64,000 nt of DNA from Auriscalpium vulgare (Eukaryota > Basidiomycota > Agaricomycetes > Russulales > Auriscalpiaceae): the NCBI GenBank assembly GCA_019915015.1, contig JAHBBC010000001.1, positions 2,232,001 to 2,296,000 on the forward strand. The letters are read 5' to 3'. Position 1 is the stretch's first letter. Every line of letters begins with the position of its first letter. A program made the translations under genes and the position numbers. The notes under the pieces were generated by a model. That model made no database searches, was not told the origin of the DNA, and worked only from the letters and a program-made list of their open reading frames with translations. Below are positions 32,880 to 45,712 of the stretch, piece by piece.

Positions 32880-33770
32880 CCGCGGAGTAGGCCAGGTGCG
32901 CACCCTCCTGCTCGTGACCTACTGGTAGAAGCTTCAAGGAGCCCAACCCCAGAGCGGAGCGGTCATGCTGCACCATGCGGAACAACTGCGATAGACCAAG
33001 AATAACCACAGCTGCAGGGTGTTGCCAGCTCACAGCATGAGCGATGACCATCAAGATGTACGTGCCCCAAGGAGTTGAACGTGCGAGTGCCGACTTGTCC
33101 CAGTGCTCACCATTACCTTCATGCGAGAAACAAAAACGATACGTTTCCGATGAGGCTCGCTGACCATGAGCTACAGCAGGGTTCAATTACCCTATCAGCT
33201 GACGAGTTCGAAGAACATGGCAGATCCACACAGCATTTCGCCGAACTCCTCCGTCAGCTCCGTTGCCGTTAGTAGTTCGCCGTTCGGAAGCCCGCCTCAC
33301 GTTACCGCTATACGGGCCCAAAATGGCACGTCGCTCGGGGAGTCGCACCCCGCCTATTTTGGGCAGGCGACAGCACAGTGCTCTGTCCTCCATGTGAGCT
33401 TCGTTGATCCTGAGAAGCACCGAGTCAATAGCGCACAGCAGCTGTCAGTGGCAGTTGTGTTTCTGTAACCTCGGAGAGGGACGAGATCGGAGCCTTCTCG
33501 GCGGTGTCGAATGTGGCTGGCCAGCGGTGGGAGGAAAGTTAAGCAGCGAACGAGGCCTGGAGCGTTGCCAGCACATAAGTAAGTATGAGACTTGTGATCT
33601 GCGATTATGCAGATGTAATAAGCGCCCGAAGCCGTCGATGCGCAGATGCAGACAGAAGCGGGTCGCGGCTCGGAAGTCGACTAATTTTAGCCTCTACGGA
33701 CTCGTCAGCAGTAGCCTCGTCCTCAAAAGGTATAAATTGAGCAGTCTAACATCCAAGCACATGATGTTGG
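32880..33770. other. Intergenic stretch upstream of the mannanase gene
   Basis: Holds the promoter side of the mannanase gene and the region beyond the 3' end of the gamma-glutamyltransferase gene. Open frames of 70-100 codons exist on both strands (for example plus-strand MADPHSISPNSSVSSVAVSS near 33220), but none shows a recognisable domain or clear exon structure. No gene is called. Confidence 0.4.
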
Positions 33771-33771
33771 C

Positions 33772-36147
33772 TCAATAGCCTGCTGCGATCCCGTTCTTAC
33801 GCGAATCACTCGCGGCTGGGAGTTCGCGGTCAGTGGCTGGCATAGAACGGCAAGCAACGTCACAGCTCACCGTAAAGTCGCCCATTCTGTCTCACTACGG
33901 CGTTAACCACGGCCGCGATCCTGTTCACATCGATGACTAAAAACCCACGTCATGATTATATTGTTGAGTTGCGCGACAACCATGATGTGCTTACCGCGGA
34001 TTGTGTGACCTTTCTCTTCCAGATGGGCCAGCAGCTCGCTTGGCAATATGTCGTCAGCCTCGACGTACTCCGGATAGAGCTGGTCGTGCAAGCGACCGTA
34101 TTCGATAGCGGAGCTGACGTCGTGTCCCCAGTCCAGGCCGAGAATGACCTGGAACACCGCTGGGAAGATCTTCGAGCCACCGGAGCCTCCAGTGGCCAGG
34201 TAGAAGGAGCCGTCTTCGTGCTCCATGATCAATGGCACCGTGGATGAAAGGGGGCGCTTGTTTGGTGCGGGGTAGTTGTCTGAGAGTACGAACTTAGCCA
34301 GAAGAAAGGAGCAGAAGAAAGGAGTCTGCCAGGAAATACTGACAAGGTGATGGCCACAGTCCGAAGGCGTTAGGGGCGCCGGGAGTAGAGAAATCGTCCA
34401 TCTGCAGCAACGTCATTCGTTTGCGAAAGACCACTTGATGCTTTCTTACCTCATCGTTCAGGATGACGCCTGTGACAGGATCCATGACCTGTGAACCGAA
34501 AACTAGATTCACGGTTGAAGTCACAGATGCTGCCATGCCATCTTGGTCGGCGACAGAGACATGGCTCTGGAAGAGGTCATCAGTATCACTGACATAGCGA
34601 CTATAAATCACTTACAGTGCCATGGTCCTCTGGAACGTCGAAAACAGGTTGATAGTAGTCTGGAGAATGTGTCCGATCCTAGAAGCAATGAATTGGCGTC
34701 ACGCCCACCAAACTAAATGACCCACGTCTGTCATGTTCTGGGAGATGAGGGCACTGTAAGCCTTGCGGGGTATCTGGTCTAATCTATCCTGGTCGTCGGT
34801 GAAAGCAGGATCGCAAATCCTAGTTCTGCATATGACGTTTAGTCTGAGGTCGATGATAGGATGCGAGGACAAGCAAACCTAGCCGCAAACCCGACTTCGC
34901 CTGGACGTCAGCATCTGATAACAAAGGCCAGAATGCTGTGACTCACATTTCATGGCTTCCACCAAACGATGCACATTGAGGCCCGACCTTCCTTCCTCTT
35001 TGAAATCATAACTCTCTACGAGATTCAGCATGTGTATTAGGACTGGCCCTGCCGTCGGCGCATGTGGGGTGTAGATCTTCCTTCCCTGGTACGAGCCTTC
35101 GAGCGCTCTCGACACTTTCACCTCATAATTGGCTAAGTCTTCGTGCGTCATGACGCCACCTTCGGCGCGAATCTTGCGAATCATCGCATCAGCAATACTC
35201 CCGGTGTAAAACGCGCCTGCCCCGTGCTTTGCGATGGAGGCAAGCGTTCGCGAAAGGTTCGTTCGGCGGATTGGATCACCTGCTTGCAGGCGCACACCAT
35301 TCGGCGCAAAAACGGCGCGCCAATCAGGATTGCGCGTCATCAAAGCTTTGTAGTAGTCCAACTGTACAAACGACTTCAAAACATCACTTAGGCAAATAAA
35401 TGAGCAGATAACTCACATTGATACGGCGACCAAGCTCAATGCCCACTGTCCACCCAGCTGCCAAATCCACGCTCGGCTGCACCAGACGAGCCCACGGCAG
35501 CTTTCCCCATCGCTTGTGAGCTTCTCCCAATCCGCGCAACTCCCCCGGCACTCCAACGGAAAGGCCCCCAATCATAGCCTTGATCGGGTCCTTCGCATAC
35601 ATCGTCGCGTTGGCCAATGCTGGCGCCGTCTCTCGGAAGTCGATGGACCAAACCTCGGATGTAGCATTGACTGTGGAAGGCGGCACTCGCACCGTCATAA
35701 ATCCCCCGCCACCAATGCCCGCACTGATAACGAGTCACACTGCATTCGATCAAGCCTGAGAATAGATCACACTCACGAGAACATGTTCGCCACCCCGATG
35801 CACAGAACCGTGCTGATGGCCGCATCAACAGCATTCCCACCGTCCTTCATCGCCTGCACGCCGATCTTGGAGCACACCTCATTCTCACTAGCGACGGCGC
35901 CATGCGCAGCCTCTATGAGGTACGCAGGGTTGCGGTGCTGAGGTCCTGAGATAACGACACCCTCTGGGAGAGCGCGCTCGTGCCCGAAGCAATGTCGTCG
36001 AAGGAGATCGTGGGCTGCCCACCCGAGGCTCAGAACAAGCAAGGTCACCGCGAAAAAGGATTTGAAGTGAAAGACGCGCTGGCGCGTTGTCGCGCTAGCG
36101 AACTTGATGGGGAAGTAAGGCGTGTTGGGCGCGGAGAGGCCCTTCAT
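33772..36147 (-). CDS. Gamma-glutamyltransferase (gamma-glutamyltranspeptidase)
   Basis: Transfers the gamma-glutamyl group of glutathione; acts at the cell surface or vacuole. The start is at 36147. A short basic N-terminus leads into one membrane anchor (FFAVTLLVLSLGWAAHDLL). The N-terminal exon has the family opening ASENEVCSKIGVQAMKDGGNAVDAAIS. Following exons read GGGGFMTVRVP, IDFRETAPALAN, GGLSVGVPGELRGL, FYTGSIADAMIRKIR and YTPHAPTAGPVLIHMLNL. The autoprocessing site with the catalytic Thr is split by an intron (PEDHGT / SHVSVADQDG), followed by ASVTSTVNLVFGS. Next come KRPLSSTVPLIM and LATGGSGGSKIFPAVFQVIL, the substrate-binding loops. The end is SDSRKNGIAAGY. It has the usual heterodimer precursor layout, with about ten introns. 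Confidence 0.92.
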
Positions 36148-36853
36148 GATCCTTTGTGGAACACGGTGACCGAGCGGCTGAGCTGAGTGAGGGCCGTAGA
36201 GGACTTATCTCTACGAGACCATGTGCAGCGAGTCCGATCCCCACGTCCGCTTCCGGCAGAGATGCCGAATGAGGCGCGACTCCGACGGTGAGTTGAACGT
36301 TGGGCGCGCGGCGTGTCGATGACAGGAAAATCACAGCAAAATAGTCATGACAATTCGGACGCAAGCCAAGAGGACGGAGAATAGAGTCGAGAGCGATGAG
36401 CACGTCTCTGGACCAGATGGCGACATGTTCTCACGTGCCCCCAGAGGAAATGCGCGATCCGAGTCGCGCATCCGACTGGGAGTCGCGTCCTTGGCAACTG
36501 CTGCTTCATCCTACTTACTCTCACCACGCTCTGCACGAACTAGTGCAACGACATGCCAGGCCGTGCAAGACGCTCTATCTCTACTCCAGACCGCAACGTA
36601 GATGACTCTATGTCTACCCTAGCTGGCTTTCCGAACAGCAGGTGCGCACAAGCCTCAAGGTCATTCATAGCTACAACATAGTTAACCACGGCACTAGAGT
36701 GTCGCCTGCAGTGCCCGTCAACACCGGCCATGGTACTCTTATCTGCAGATCTGCTTCTGTCAGAGTCCCAATTGAAAATACTGTGGTCCTGCAGCTTCTG
36801 CAGCTTCTGCCCCTGCCGGTCGTCCGCTCAAGCGCAAGCGCAATGGCACCAAC

Positions 36854-38994
36854 ATGAATTCGCGTTTCGACCGCATGATAGAGGAGGTCAATCTGATGTC
36901 CCGCTCCTCCGACGCTTCCTCTCCTCGTCGAAGGAGGAGCATATATTCGTCCGGTTCATCGTCCATAGGCAGCTATGACCTGCCCAAGACACCCCACACC
37001 TACCCGGATCACTCAGGAAGGCTCGGGAAGGATTTCTCAGTGTTGAAGATGAAGGGCGATGGCGCATATATGCGGCCGGATGAACACACACGGAGCGACT
37101 CCACCGAGCCTGAGGATCAAGGTGATGGTGCAAGTGCTTGGCCGGTGCGTCGTCCACGTGAAGGTACATATACGCGTCTGACATATTTTAAATACAGACT
37201 TCTAGTACACCTAAAGCTGCAGAGGGTATGCCGGACTGGCTGACCAACACGCTGTCTACCCTGCAACCGACACATCCTCTCAGACGTCTGATGCCTGGAC
37301 TGAAGTCACCGCCTAGGAATCCTAAGCGACGACATTCCAGCATGACCTACGTCTCAGAGACACTACCGGAAGCAGTTTCGGGCGGATCTGTCTTCGCTTT
37401 TAAGCCCCCAGAGACGCAAGCGCCATCTCCCCGCCCGGACTCAGCACCTGACGCACCGCAGCTCGACCCAACGGTGATCTCTCCGCCATCTTCCGAAAAC
37501 GACGTCCCTATTCTTATGCATCCAGAGCTCGACGCGGTGCAGCATTCTCCGGGACTTGAAGAGGATGCTACGTTTGTCAGCTTGGCTCCAGCCTTTTCCC
37601 AGCACGAGGCGTCTCGATCACTCAGTTCGCAATCGCCTCTTATGCCAATGTCAATCCCGGACAACGAAACTTCGCCTACGTCGCTCCAGGATACCGCTGT
37701 ATCTCTCCTGCCGTTTTCGAGGCCGGGTCCTGCCAATCAATGGTGTCCTCCGCCGCCTCCTCGTCCCATTCAAGCCCCGCGAACATCGAGGGCATCCGGT
37801 CCACATCCTGATTTATCTGTTTTACCTGCTCATAATCTCGGCACTGGGAACTCTGCTCCGCTCAACGATGACATCCAGAGTCATTTCATTGCGTCTCGTC
37901 CGCCTGCTGACCGGCCCTTGCTCACCCCTTCGAAATCTAACTTTTCCGCGTCGCTGCGCTCCGAGCATGCCGCTTTTCTGGACACTCGGAGACCGTCCAT
38001 TCCATTAGTGAAGCTCGTTCGGTTCCATTCTGTACCTCAGATGCCCGAGAACGTTTCCGACTCGGACTGGCAACCTTTTTCGAAGCCGGGTCCTTTGACT
38101 GGTCTACGCTCCCCGCGCCGCCAGCTCCCATATAGCGGCCACCTTTCTACGCCTCCTGATGATCCTCAAATCAATGCGGAAGAAGAGGACTTGGGCATTT
38201 TCCGATTCTCGAGCTCTCCGCCTCTCGGAGATGCATCTGCCAGCGCCGAGTACGAAGAGCATACCGTCCCACACCACGCGTACCTTTCTCGGAGTAGCTC
38301 TCAGCTCGAACCTGCCGTCATCGGTGTCGGCGCCCATCACGGCGCCACACGTCCAGAACTTGCATCGGGTTACACCCCTAGCGGTGCATCCCCGCTCTTC
38401 TGTTTTGCGTCCCCAACGGAGGATCCATCGTCGCCTCATCAACTCGAAACGGACGCGCCCCCGCATGATCTGGGGGTAGGATACGGGTCAGACCAGGACA
38501 CTGGCTCGCCGGACACGCTGCAGTCTCTCTGGGCTGCTGTCATACAAGGCGATGCACCGTACGAGCACGAGGCGCCTCCCTATCAGCAATATATCCCCCA
38601 GCCACCGTTATCATCGACGGCCTTTCACCATGCGCCTCCGACACTGGCATCAGACGCCAGCGCTATCGACTGTCTGCAAGACGACGACGGTTTCAGCAAA
38701 GAAGGTTGGGTCCACATCCAAGCGCCCGTCACGCATGCACAGGCTCCCCTGTCTTTACCTGACGAACATGAGAAGCCAGTAGTGGTGAAGCCCTTCGCTC
38801 CAGCCCCAGGGATATACGTCTCGCCTCTGAAGCCACAGGATGCGATATCACCTTGGGATGATGACTCGAAGGTGGATCTGGGAGAGGTCCTTCGGGGTGG
38901 GCAGGCTATAGATGATATCGAGGAGGTTGCGCCTGCAGGTCACGGTGGTTCACAGGCATCCGAACACGACAGCATTGAATCGTGGTCATCTTGA
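36854..38994 (+). CDS. Unrecognised Ser/Pro-rich disordered protein
   Basis: Two exons: from ATG 36854 (MNSRFDRMIEEVNLMSRSSD) to a GTACAT donor near 37161, then from about 37226 (EGMPDWLTNTLSTLQP) to TGA at 38992-38994. The result is about 690 aa. The protein is largely low-complexity and acidic/proline-rich, with no membrane segment or known domain seen. A short motif recurs: PFSRPGPANQW near 37720 and PFSKPGPLTGL near 38090, each followed by proline-rich or basic sequence. The N-terminus has a basic RRRRS patch. Both exons keep long open frames, so it is likely a real gene. Function unknown. Confidence 0.72.
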
Positions 38995-39802
38995 AGTGCG
39001 GCTATCAGTTTCCGGGTACCTTATGTGCCAATCTACTTGCTGGCGGTAGTTGGCGCTAATGTTTGGCCCGAGATTCACTTCGCAGACTCGAGCACCCTAC
39101 CACTCAAATTTGACCTACTGCAGTTCTACGACCAGATGTTTGCCACGCGTCCTCTGAGGCCAGTGAATTGAACTTCCAGGTCCCTGCATACCAAGATGAG
39201 TGACCTATTTGCGGGCACCAAAACAACCTTGGTGCCTTTCCTATGCCTTTCGCAGCACAGTATTGAGGTCAGGCGGCTTCATCAAACAGGATTTCGTAAA
39301 TAAACTGAATAGTCTGAACGCCCTACAGCAGCGCTCACGAATCTGATGGGATCGACCGGACGGTTGGCACGCTGTCACGCTCTGTCGACTTGAACTAGTA
39401 AAACTACAACCCTATGGCCTCGTTACCTTCTCCTCAGCAAGCTCCTGATCAAACCTTCGCCCGCTCTAGTCTCAGCCACGGTCGACGCCACGCATTTGTG
39501 CCCGGGGATACAGTAAATCCGGTGGTTTCTTGAGGCGAGAAGTTACGGCCTTTAGAGCGGAGACCCCGCGCATGAATGTACGATTCTACGAATACCCCCT
39601 TGTGCGCCCACGTCATGAAAACCAGTCATTTGCGCGCTCCGTGTCCCAACCATGTCATATCATTTTGCCTCATGGCAAAGGCAGGCACCAAGCAAACGCC
39701 TGCTAGTGCTATAATTGGGCCTTCGAGTCCTGCGCTTATGTCTGCATTGCAGCTGTTTCCTTCTCCCATTCTGTGACCTTGAAGCCTGGTTTCTAGAGGA
39801 CA
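38995..39802. other. Intergenic, nothing identified
   Basis: Separates the disordered-protein gene from the second DUF6534 gene, both on the plus strand. Only short frames are present, and no repeat or RNA gene was seen. Confidence 0.5.
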
Positions 39803-41920
39803 ATGGCTAGCGTGGCCAACCAGCTCGGTGCATATCTCGCGGGCACACTCCTCTCCACGGCGTATGTCCTCTGCTTCTTGGATACCGTCTGCTTGTCCTG
39901 ATTCCACTCACAGGTTTTCGGGATTCCTGGCCCTACAGGTCTTCCTGTATTTTTCGCGGCACTCAAAAGATCCTGCGTCACATAAGATTGTCGTGCGTCG
40001 TGCGCACTTACATATGTGCATCTTTGCCTGATTGCTCTTGCACGCACAGGTTGCATGTCTCTGGTGAGCAGCGACGGTTGCATGAACGACGTCGCGACAA
40101 ATTGAGTTCTGTCTGTCATATGCAGGTTTGTTGACGCGCTGCAGTCAATCATGGCCGCAATATCTGCGTGGCAGTTCTTCATCGTTCACTTCAATCAGCC
40201 AGAGATCGGAAGACACCTCTTCGTGTACGCCCGCAACCTATATATGTTTTGTGAATAGCGGCCTGATTCTCTCTCTGTCATTAGTACTACAATCGTGAGT
40301 CTATCATCTTCTCTTGGCGGTTGCTACGTCACAATGTCTACGTTCTAGCTCGCCAAATACTGCACTGTGAGTCTTTGTTTTCTGACTACATTGACATCGT
40401 CGAGTGCTGATCCTTGGTATCTAGGGCTTCATGAACCTCATTGCAAATCTGTGAGAGCGCCATGTTCAAGCGTGGACATTGCCTTTTATTGTCATGACAG
40501 CGTCATTGACGGTGCCTCTAGCTTCTATCTCTACCGAATACACCGATGTAAGTCAGAGGGCGCTAATTTGCAAAGGAAACGCCTCACGTAGTCCAATCCG
40601 AAAAGTGACAAGAGGGAATTGGTTGATCACGGGTCCCATTGTAGGTTCACTTCGAATTAATGCTGATTTTGCCGGGCTCTGACCGCAATAACAGCTGTTC
40701 CTCTCCATCGCTCGTTTTGGTATGTCGCTGGCAACTGGGCTTTCTGCAAAGCTGACGCATAGTATGGTTAGGTACTGCTACCAGTGAGTGCGTGCCTTTT
40801 ACAAGTGTTCTTTCACTCAGTGAGGTCCGCTACAGCTACCACCGTCATCTTGTGCGTCAATCTGTCACTAAGCCTTAAAAGTGATGGGGCATCATCTGCA
40901 TATTCGCAGATTTGATCTGAAGAGCACATCAACATATGCCCACAAGTACAAGGTAAACTTATCTGGAATACCTCCCCTGCGCAGTACCAGAGCTCATGAC
41001 CTTCGCATATCTATCGCTCCTCAGCCTCTGTGGACGACTGGACTCGCGATCGCTGCTCTTACCGATGTGCTCATCACAACCGTGCTATGCTGTCATATAC
41101 GTAGCGGCGGACATGTTCGCTCAAGGCAGGTTATTCCGTGAAACCATCGGCGTATGTGGCTGATACCATTGCAGCACCGCAAAAATGCTCAACGCATTGG
41201 TTGTATTGACCATCAACAACGGCGTCTTGACAAGGCGCGTGGCTTTGAAGCTTGAATATCCAGCCGACGCTTCTGAGCGCTCACACATGTTTGAAAATAG
41301 CTCCGTATCCATTGCATGTCTCATCTGTGTCAGTCCCTCGCCCCGTGCTTTCGATGTGCAGCACACTCATACGTCTGCGCAGTGGCTAACAATGTCACAA
41401 AACCTTGTTTTCTTCGCACTCTACTTACTCATCGGCAAAAGTACGCCCCCGTCTCCTCAACCCCATCCAACTTGCTCACATGCAGTGCGCTCCGGGAACT
41501 TCTCGTTTCAGTCTACGCCATATCACTGATCTCCTCGTGCGGTTTTCGCTATACTGCGGCTGAACATTTCCCCTCTTACACGTCCTTCTGTTTTAGACTG
41601 AACATGCGTAGCTGGATCCGCCAACGAAGCGAAAGGGGACCGGTTCGCAATATTGTGCTCACGGCATTGGGCGGCCATGCCGTGGAGCAGTCATATGATG
41701 TGGAGCGCGACGGGTCCACCTCGTTCAGCCGCACTCCGCCGCCGCATACGAGATCTGATATCGAGGTGCGTGAAATACCGTTAATGGCGTTCATGAACTT
41801 GTTTATACATCACCATATCAGGTTGTGGAAGTTCGTGTAGAGAAAACAATTCAATGCCAGTGCTCTACGGAAGAAGAGAGCCTTACAGAAGAGAGCCCGG
41901 AGGCGGCGTCCGCACATTGA
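39803..41920 (+). CDS. DUF6534 multi-pass membrane protein, second paralogue
   Basis: Exons placed: 39803-39861 (MASVANQLGAYLAGTLLSTA), 39914-39992 (FSGFLALQVFLYFSRHSKDP), a 14-nt exon 40050-40063, then FVDALQSIMAAISAWQFFIVHF near 40130-40225. Later exons give DGASSFYLYRIHR, GLAIAALTDVLITTVLCCHI, MLNALVVLTINNGVLT, NLVFFALYLLIGK, VYAISLIS and LNMRSWIRQRSERGP. The last intron (donor after DIE, acceptor near 41820) leads to an acidic tail ending SPEAASAH, stop 41918-41920. Intron positions, including the tiny exon, match the gene at 1045-3133. Seven or so hydrophobic segments are likely. Function unknown; exons at 40250-40780 are short and uncertain. Confidence 0.77.
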
Positions 41921-42079
41921 CACTTGCCACGCGCAGGCTCGCAGGCAGGCACTGTATAGTATTGCTATATACAACCTTATAATTACTCGTTAATTGGTGT
42001 AGTGTGTCAATCTTTGCTCTCACTTTCACGCGGAGGCACTCGCAGCTCGGAGACGAAACCGGATACTACTATGTATACA

Positions 42080-45000
42080 TCAAGCATGCACCTGCAACGG
42101 GGCGTTCTCGTCCTCTGATTCCTCGCTGGCCGCCGCGGGAGACAATGGTTTCTGTGCAGCATCCGCAGTGGGATTGGCCACCTCCTCGCTGGGTGCTGCC
42201 GTAGGATGTTCATCGCTCGACATGGTCCGGTCTCCGGAATCGTCGGAGAACACAGCATCCTTGGACAAGATTGTTTTCTCAGTCGGAGCCGCCTGTTCTT
42301 CCGGCGGTGGCCCAGAGACGAAGGACTCGCTCAGCGAGCTGACGGTCGAGATCGCCATGTCGAGTACCGACATGACGCGTCTGCGCAGAGCATCGCTGTC
42401 GCTGTTCACTGTCTGCAGGGAGAGTGAGATCCTGGGAGCTGCACGGAGGATGAAGGGGCGTACCAGCGAGAGCAGGTTGATGCGCGCTTCTGCGTCATCG
42501 AGTTTGATCAAGAATGATGGCTCGCCGCCCGCCTCGCCTTGCTCCATGTCGTGGTCGTCCACGTCTGGCATGTGATACTCGATGTCTCCGAAATGCGCGT
42601 CCAGGAACATTCCAAGCCGTCGTATGCGCATCATCGGGTCTGAGAGATAATCGTGGTCTGAGTGCGGGTGGTCTTGATCATGCGCGTGCGTATGACCGGC
42701 CGACGAGACTGACATTCGCGTATGATATGTGAGGTTGGAGCATAAGAGTGAGCAGCGCAATCACCTTTGACAGAGGCGGGGCTTTTGTCGACGTCTGTTA
42801 TGATGGCCAGCGTGGAGTCTGCAATCATGTCATTCGCGGAACTTGATTCCCATTCGATTGTCAGCTCGTGGTCGGCAGTCAGCTTGACATCAACAGCACC
42901 CATGACCTGATGTCAACAGAAAAATTTGTTCTGAAAATGGTAGAAACTGGACATTGAAGACGGCGCACCCTCATCGTCGGAATCCCGTCTTTGTCGAGAC
43001 CCTCCTCGACAGACCCATACATACCCTCGAGATGCCATCGCACAAGGTCCCACCCGACATGGAGTGCGACCTTTTGGCGCTGTGTGACAACACACGTCGA
43101 CAGACCCGCGAAGTCACGAAGATCGCGCGGGTCAAGCAGCGTATAGGAGTAATCTTTTGCAACCAGCAAGCCAGCGACAATGTCGTTCGCTTTGGGCGGT
43201 TTGGCAGCAAGGTTGCCGATAGCCTTGAACCGATGTGATGAGGATACGATATGCAAGTAGCGAGTGGCATACCTTCGCGACACGTTCACCCCGGAAGGTC
43301 AGGTTGAGCGTCTCTAGGTTGCGCGGCATGTGGATCTTCACGTCTTCCTCTTTGTGCTTGTACTTCGCTGTAAGCGCAGCGCGCAGACGAGTCATTGCAG
43401 TCACCTCCCCATGGACAAGCACCTACACACCGAGAGTCAGCAATATTTTCTGTCCTCCGAACCAAACCGACTACGCACAATTTGGGGTGCCTTCACCTGC
43501 TCGATGAAATCCGCGTTTTGGGAGTAGTCGACATGCGCGCCAAACGAGATTTCGTCCACGGTGCATTTTCGCGGGATGGTGTTGCCCTTCAAGCCTTGAA
43601 TCTCGTCTGGCTCCACCATGATTTCCTATATGCCGAAGGGGAGGATGAGCATGATCCCGATGATGCTTCAAACGACGGAAATGCGACTCAAGAGAATCAC
43701 ACGTGTGGTGGAAGAACATAGATTGCTTCGCATATGATACATGGAGGATACGCCGCACAACTATATCGTAGATATATCAGAAAGACATGACTCACCCGTG
43801 CTAATGTCCCCTCTATCGAGTAGCCGGTAATGATAAGGCCATTGCGAGGGTCGGGGGCCCACATTTCGAAGAGCTCGCGACTTGGACCTGTTTGCATGAA
43901 TCCGGGGCTAGCCAGAACGACGCAGGGGGGTCCCTCAGCAATCTTACGCTCCCAGCCGCGGTTTTGCGGAACGTTCGAGATGTGCCTGCGAGACCAGTAA
44001 GTGCCAGGCCCGCAAGCAGGATCAGAAGTGTGACGAACTTGAAGACAAAAGGATTATCACGCTTGGCGAAACGTGTCCGGATGTTGGAGTTCATGGTATG
44101 GATATATGTTTGGTAGACGGCCATGCATTTTCGTGCCAGACTGGACGCGTAGTAGACGGGCACGTTATGGAGGTCTGGATGCTTCTTCCAGTATTCGTCC
44201 AGGATCAAGAGAAGTTCCTGTGCACGGCCGAGAGCAAACGTTGGCAATAGGACATGGCCACCGCGCCGGATGATAGAGTGCACGAGGTTCGTAAACCGCA
44301 GCTCTTTTTCGTCTCGAGGAAGCAAGGTCTGGACCCCGAAGGTGCTCTCGACAATGAGCACGTCCGGGCGGACGGGCGGGATTTCCGCCTTAACGAGGTG
44401 TCGGTCCTCCTCTCGCGAGTAGTCGCCGGTATATAGAATCTTCAAACCAGCGATGTCGAGCAGGTACATGCAGGCGCCAAGGACGTGCCCGGCGTGGTAA
44501 GGGGTGAAGGTAACTCCAGGGCAGGGGGTGATAAGCTGGTGTACGGAAACAGGGATGATGGATGAGATTGACATGGAGAGATCGACGGGCGATATCAGCG
44601 CGTCTGTCGACGAGTTGCTGCGGAGAAGTCCTATGAGCCGCCTGCGCCTACAAGAACAGATGAATATACCTCATACGAACAAAATCCTGCATCATAAACT
44701 TGTGCAGTGCTTTTGTCGGATGCGTCATATACACTTTACCCTTTCCATCTCTGAAATTGGTCTTTCGAACGATGAGCGGACAGGCGGCCGCGATACGGTA
44801 GTGACTCACCTTCTCGGTGATATACGTGAGCGCCGCCGCATGATCCAAATGGAAACTGGACCAACTGTCAGAGGGAGACATGCTACACAATAATAGACAA
44901 CGCGTACTGAGTAATGAGGATGGCGTCGACTGTGCTCCAGTCTAGCTCGTCCACGAAGGGCAGGGATGCCATGCCGCTGTGTGCCGGATGAACACCTGTG

Positions 45001-45104
45001 TCGAGAACAATCGTTATGTCTCGATACTGAAGGACACAGCATGATCTCCCGACTTCCTGACCAGCCCCGAGCAGAGTGATACTAAGTGTTGGAGAATCGC
45101 TCAT
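42080..45104 (-). CDS. YSH1: CPSF73/Ysh1 pre-mRNA 3'-end endonuclease
   Basis: The metallo-beta-lactamase/beta-CASP nuclease that cuts pre-mRNA before polyadenylation. The start is ATG 45102-45104 ([19 protein letters not shown]). The zinc motif is formed across an intron (ILITH / [15 protein letters not shown]). Then come [58 protein letters not shown] and the beta-CASP region ([40 protein letters not shown]). Further exons give [37 protein letters not shown] and [20 protein letters not shown]. The C-terminal CPSF73-100 domain follows, with a His/Asp-rich patch ([15 protein letters not shown]) and an acidic end. Metal ligands and the HxHxDH motif are intact. It converges with the DUF6534 gene, 160 bp between stops. 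Confidence 0.92.
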
Positions 45105-45233
45105 GACTGTTACGGACAAGCCAGCTGAGCGTCGTCGCGCTTGTGGCTGCCATTGCGAAAGCCTTATATAATAAGCACTCCGACACCGCAGACTTGCTCG
45201 TATCCAATGTCCTCAATGCCTCTCCACTCATAA

Positions 45234-45304
45234 GCATCAGTGGTGTAGCGGTAACATTGGGTCTTCCCATGGCCTAGCTCCGGGTTCGACTCCCGGCTGA
45301 TGCA
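45234..45304 (+). tRNA. tRNA-Gly, anticodon CCC
   Basis: 71 nt. The acceptor stem GCATCAG pairs with CTGATGC at 45297-45303, followed by discriminator A. A-box (TGGTGTAGCGG) and B-box (GGGTTCGACTC) are present, and the T arm CCGGG/CCCGG pairs perfectly. The anticodon arm GGGTC-TTCCCAT-GGCCT pairs with two G-U pairs and presents CCC. A shifted stem reading UCC is possible but pairs worse. There is no intron. A T-run begins just after the gene (ATTTTTGTTTTG), a fitting Pol III terminator. Confidence 0.88.
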
Positions 45305-45712
45305 GATTTTTGTTTTGTCGACAAAAATCACGCCAGGTCGTCAGGAAAGGTTAGGACAGCGGGAAGACACAACCCACAACCTCCAAGAATGCCGCAATCT
45401 CGAACTTGTTGACTACGTCAAAGCATGAGGGCTCGTAGTGTACGGCGCACCCGTAACTCTCAGTTCTACGACCAACGTACGGAACGCCGGCAATCAGTAT
45501 GGGCCTCGGTGACAACTTCTGAGCGCTATCACCGAGGTGGTCGGCGAGCGTGCGGTGCAGTTCAGACATGCGATCGATTTTCAAAGCGACATGGGGGCAA
45601 TAACGGGCAATACAACATGCATGCATGAAGTGAGGACGGCGGTTGGTCTAGCATCCATCTCCTGCTCTCTCCGGCAGTAACAGCTAACGGCAACAACAGG
45701 ACTCCAGAGAAT
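45305..45712. other. Spacer between tRNA-Gly and eL39
   Basis: Contains a 91-codon minus-strand frame (45351-45626, MHACCIARYCPHVALK...) with no recognised domain. It is not called as a gene. The T-rich start of this spacer serves as the tRNA terminator. Confidence 0.4.

Noticed and set aside
32875..33186. A 103-codon minus-strand frame upstream of the mannanase gene
   Set aside because: No recognisable domain or splice context, and its composition does not differ from the surrounding spacer.
45351..45626. A 91-codon minus-strand frame between tRNA-Gly and eL39
   Set aside because: No homology recognised, no intron signals, and isolated short frames of this size are expected by chance.
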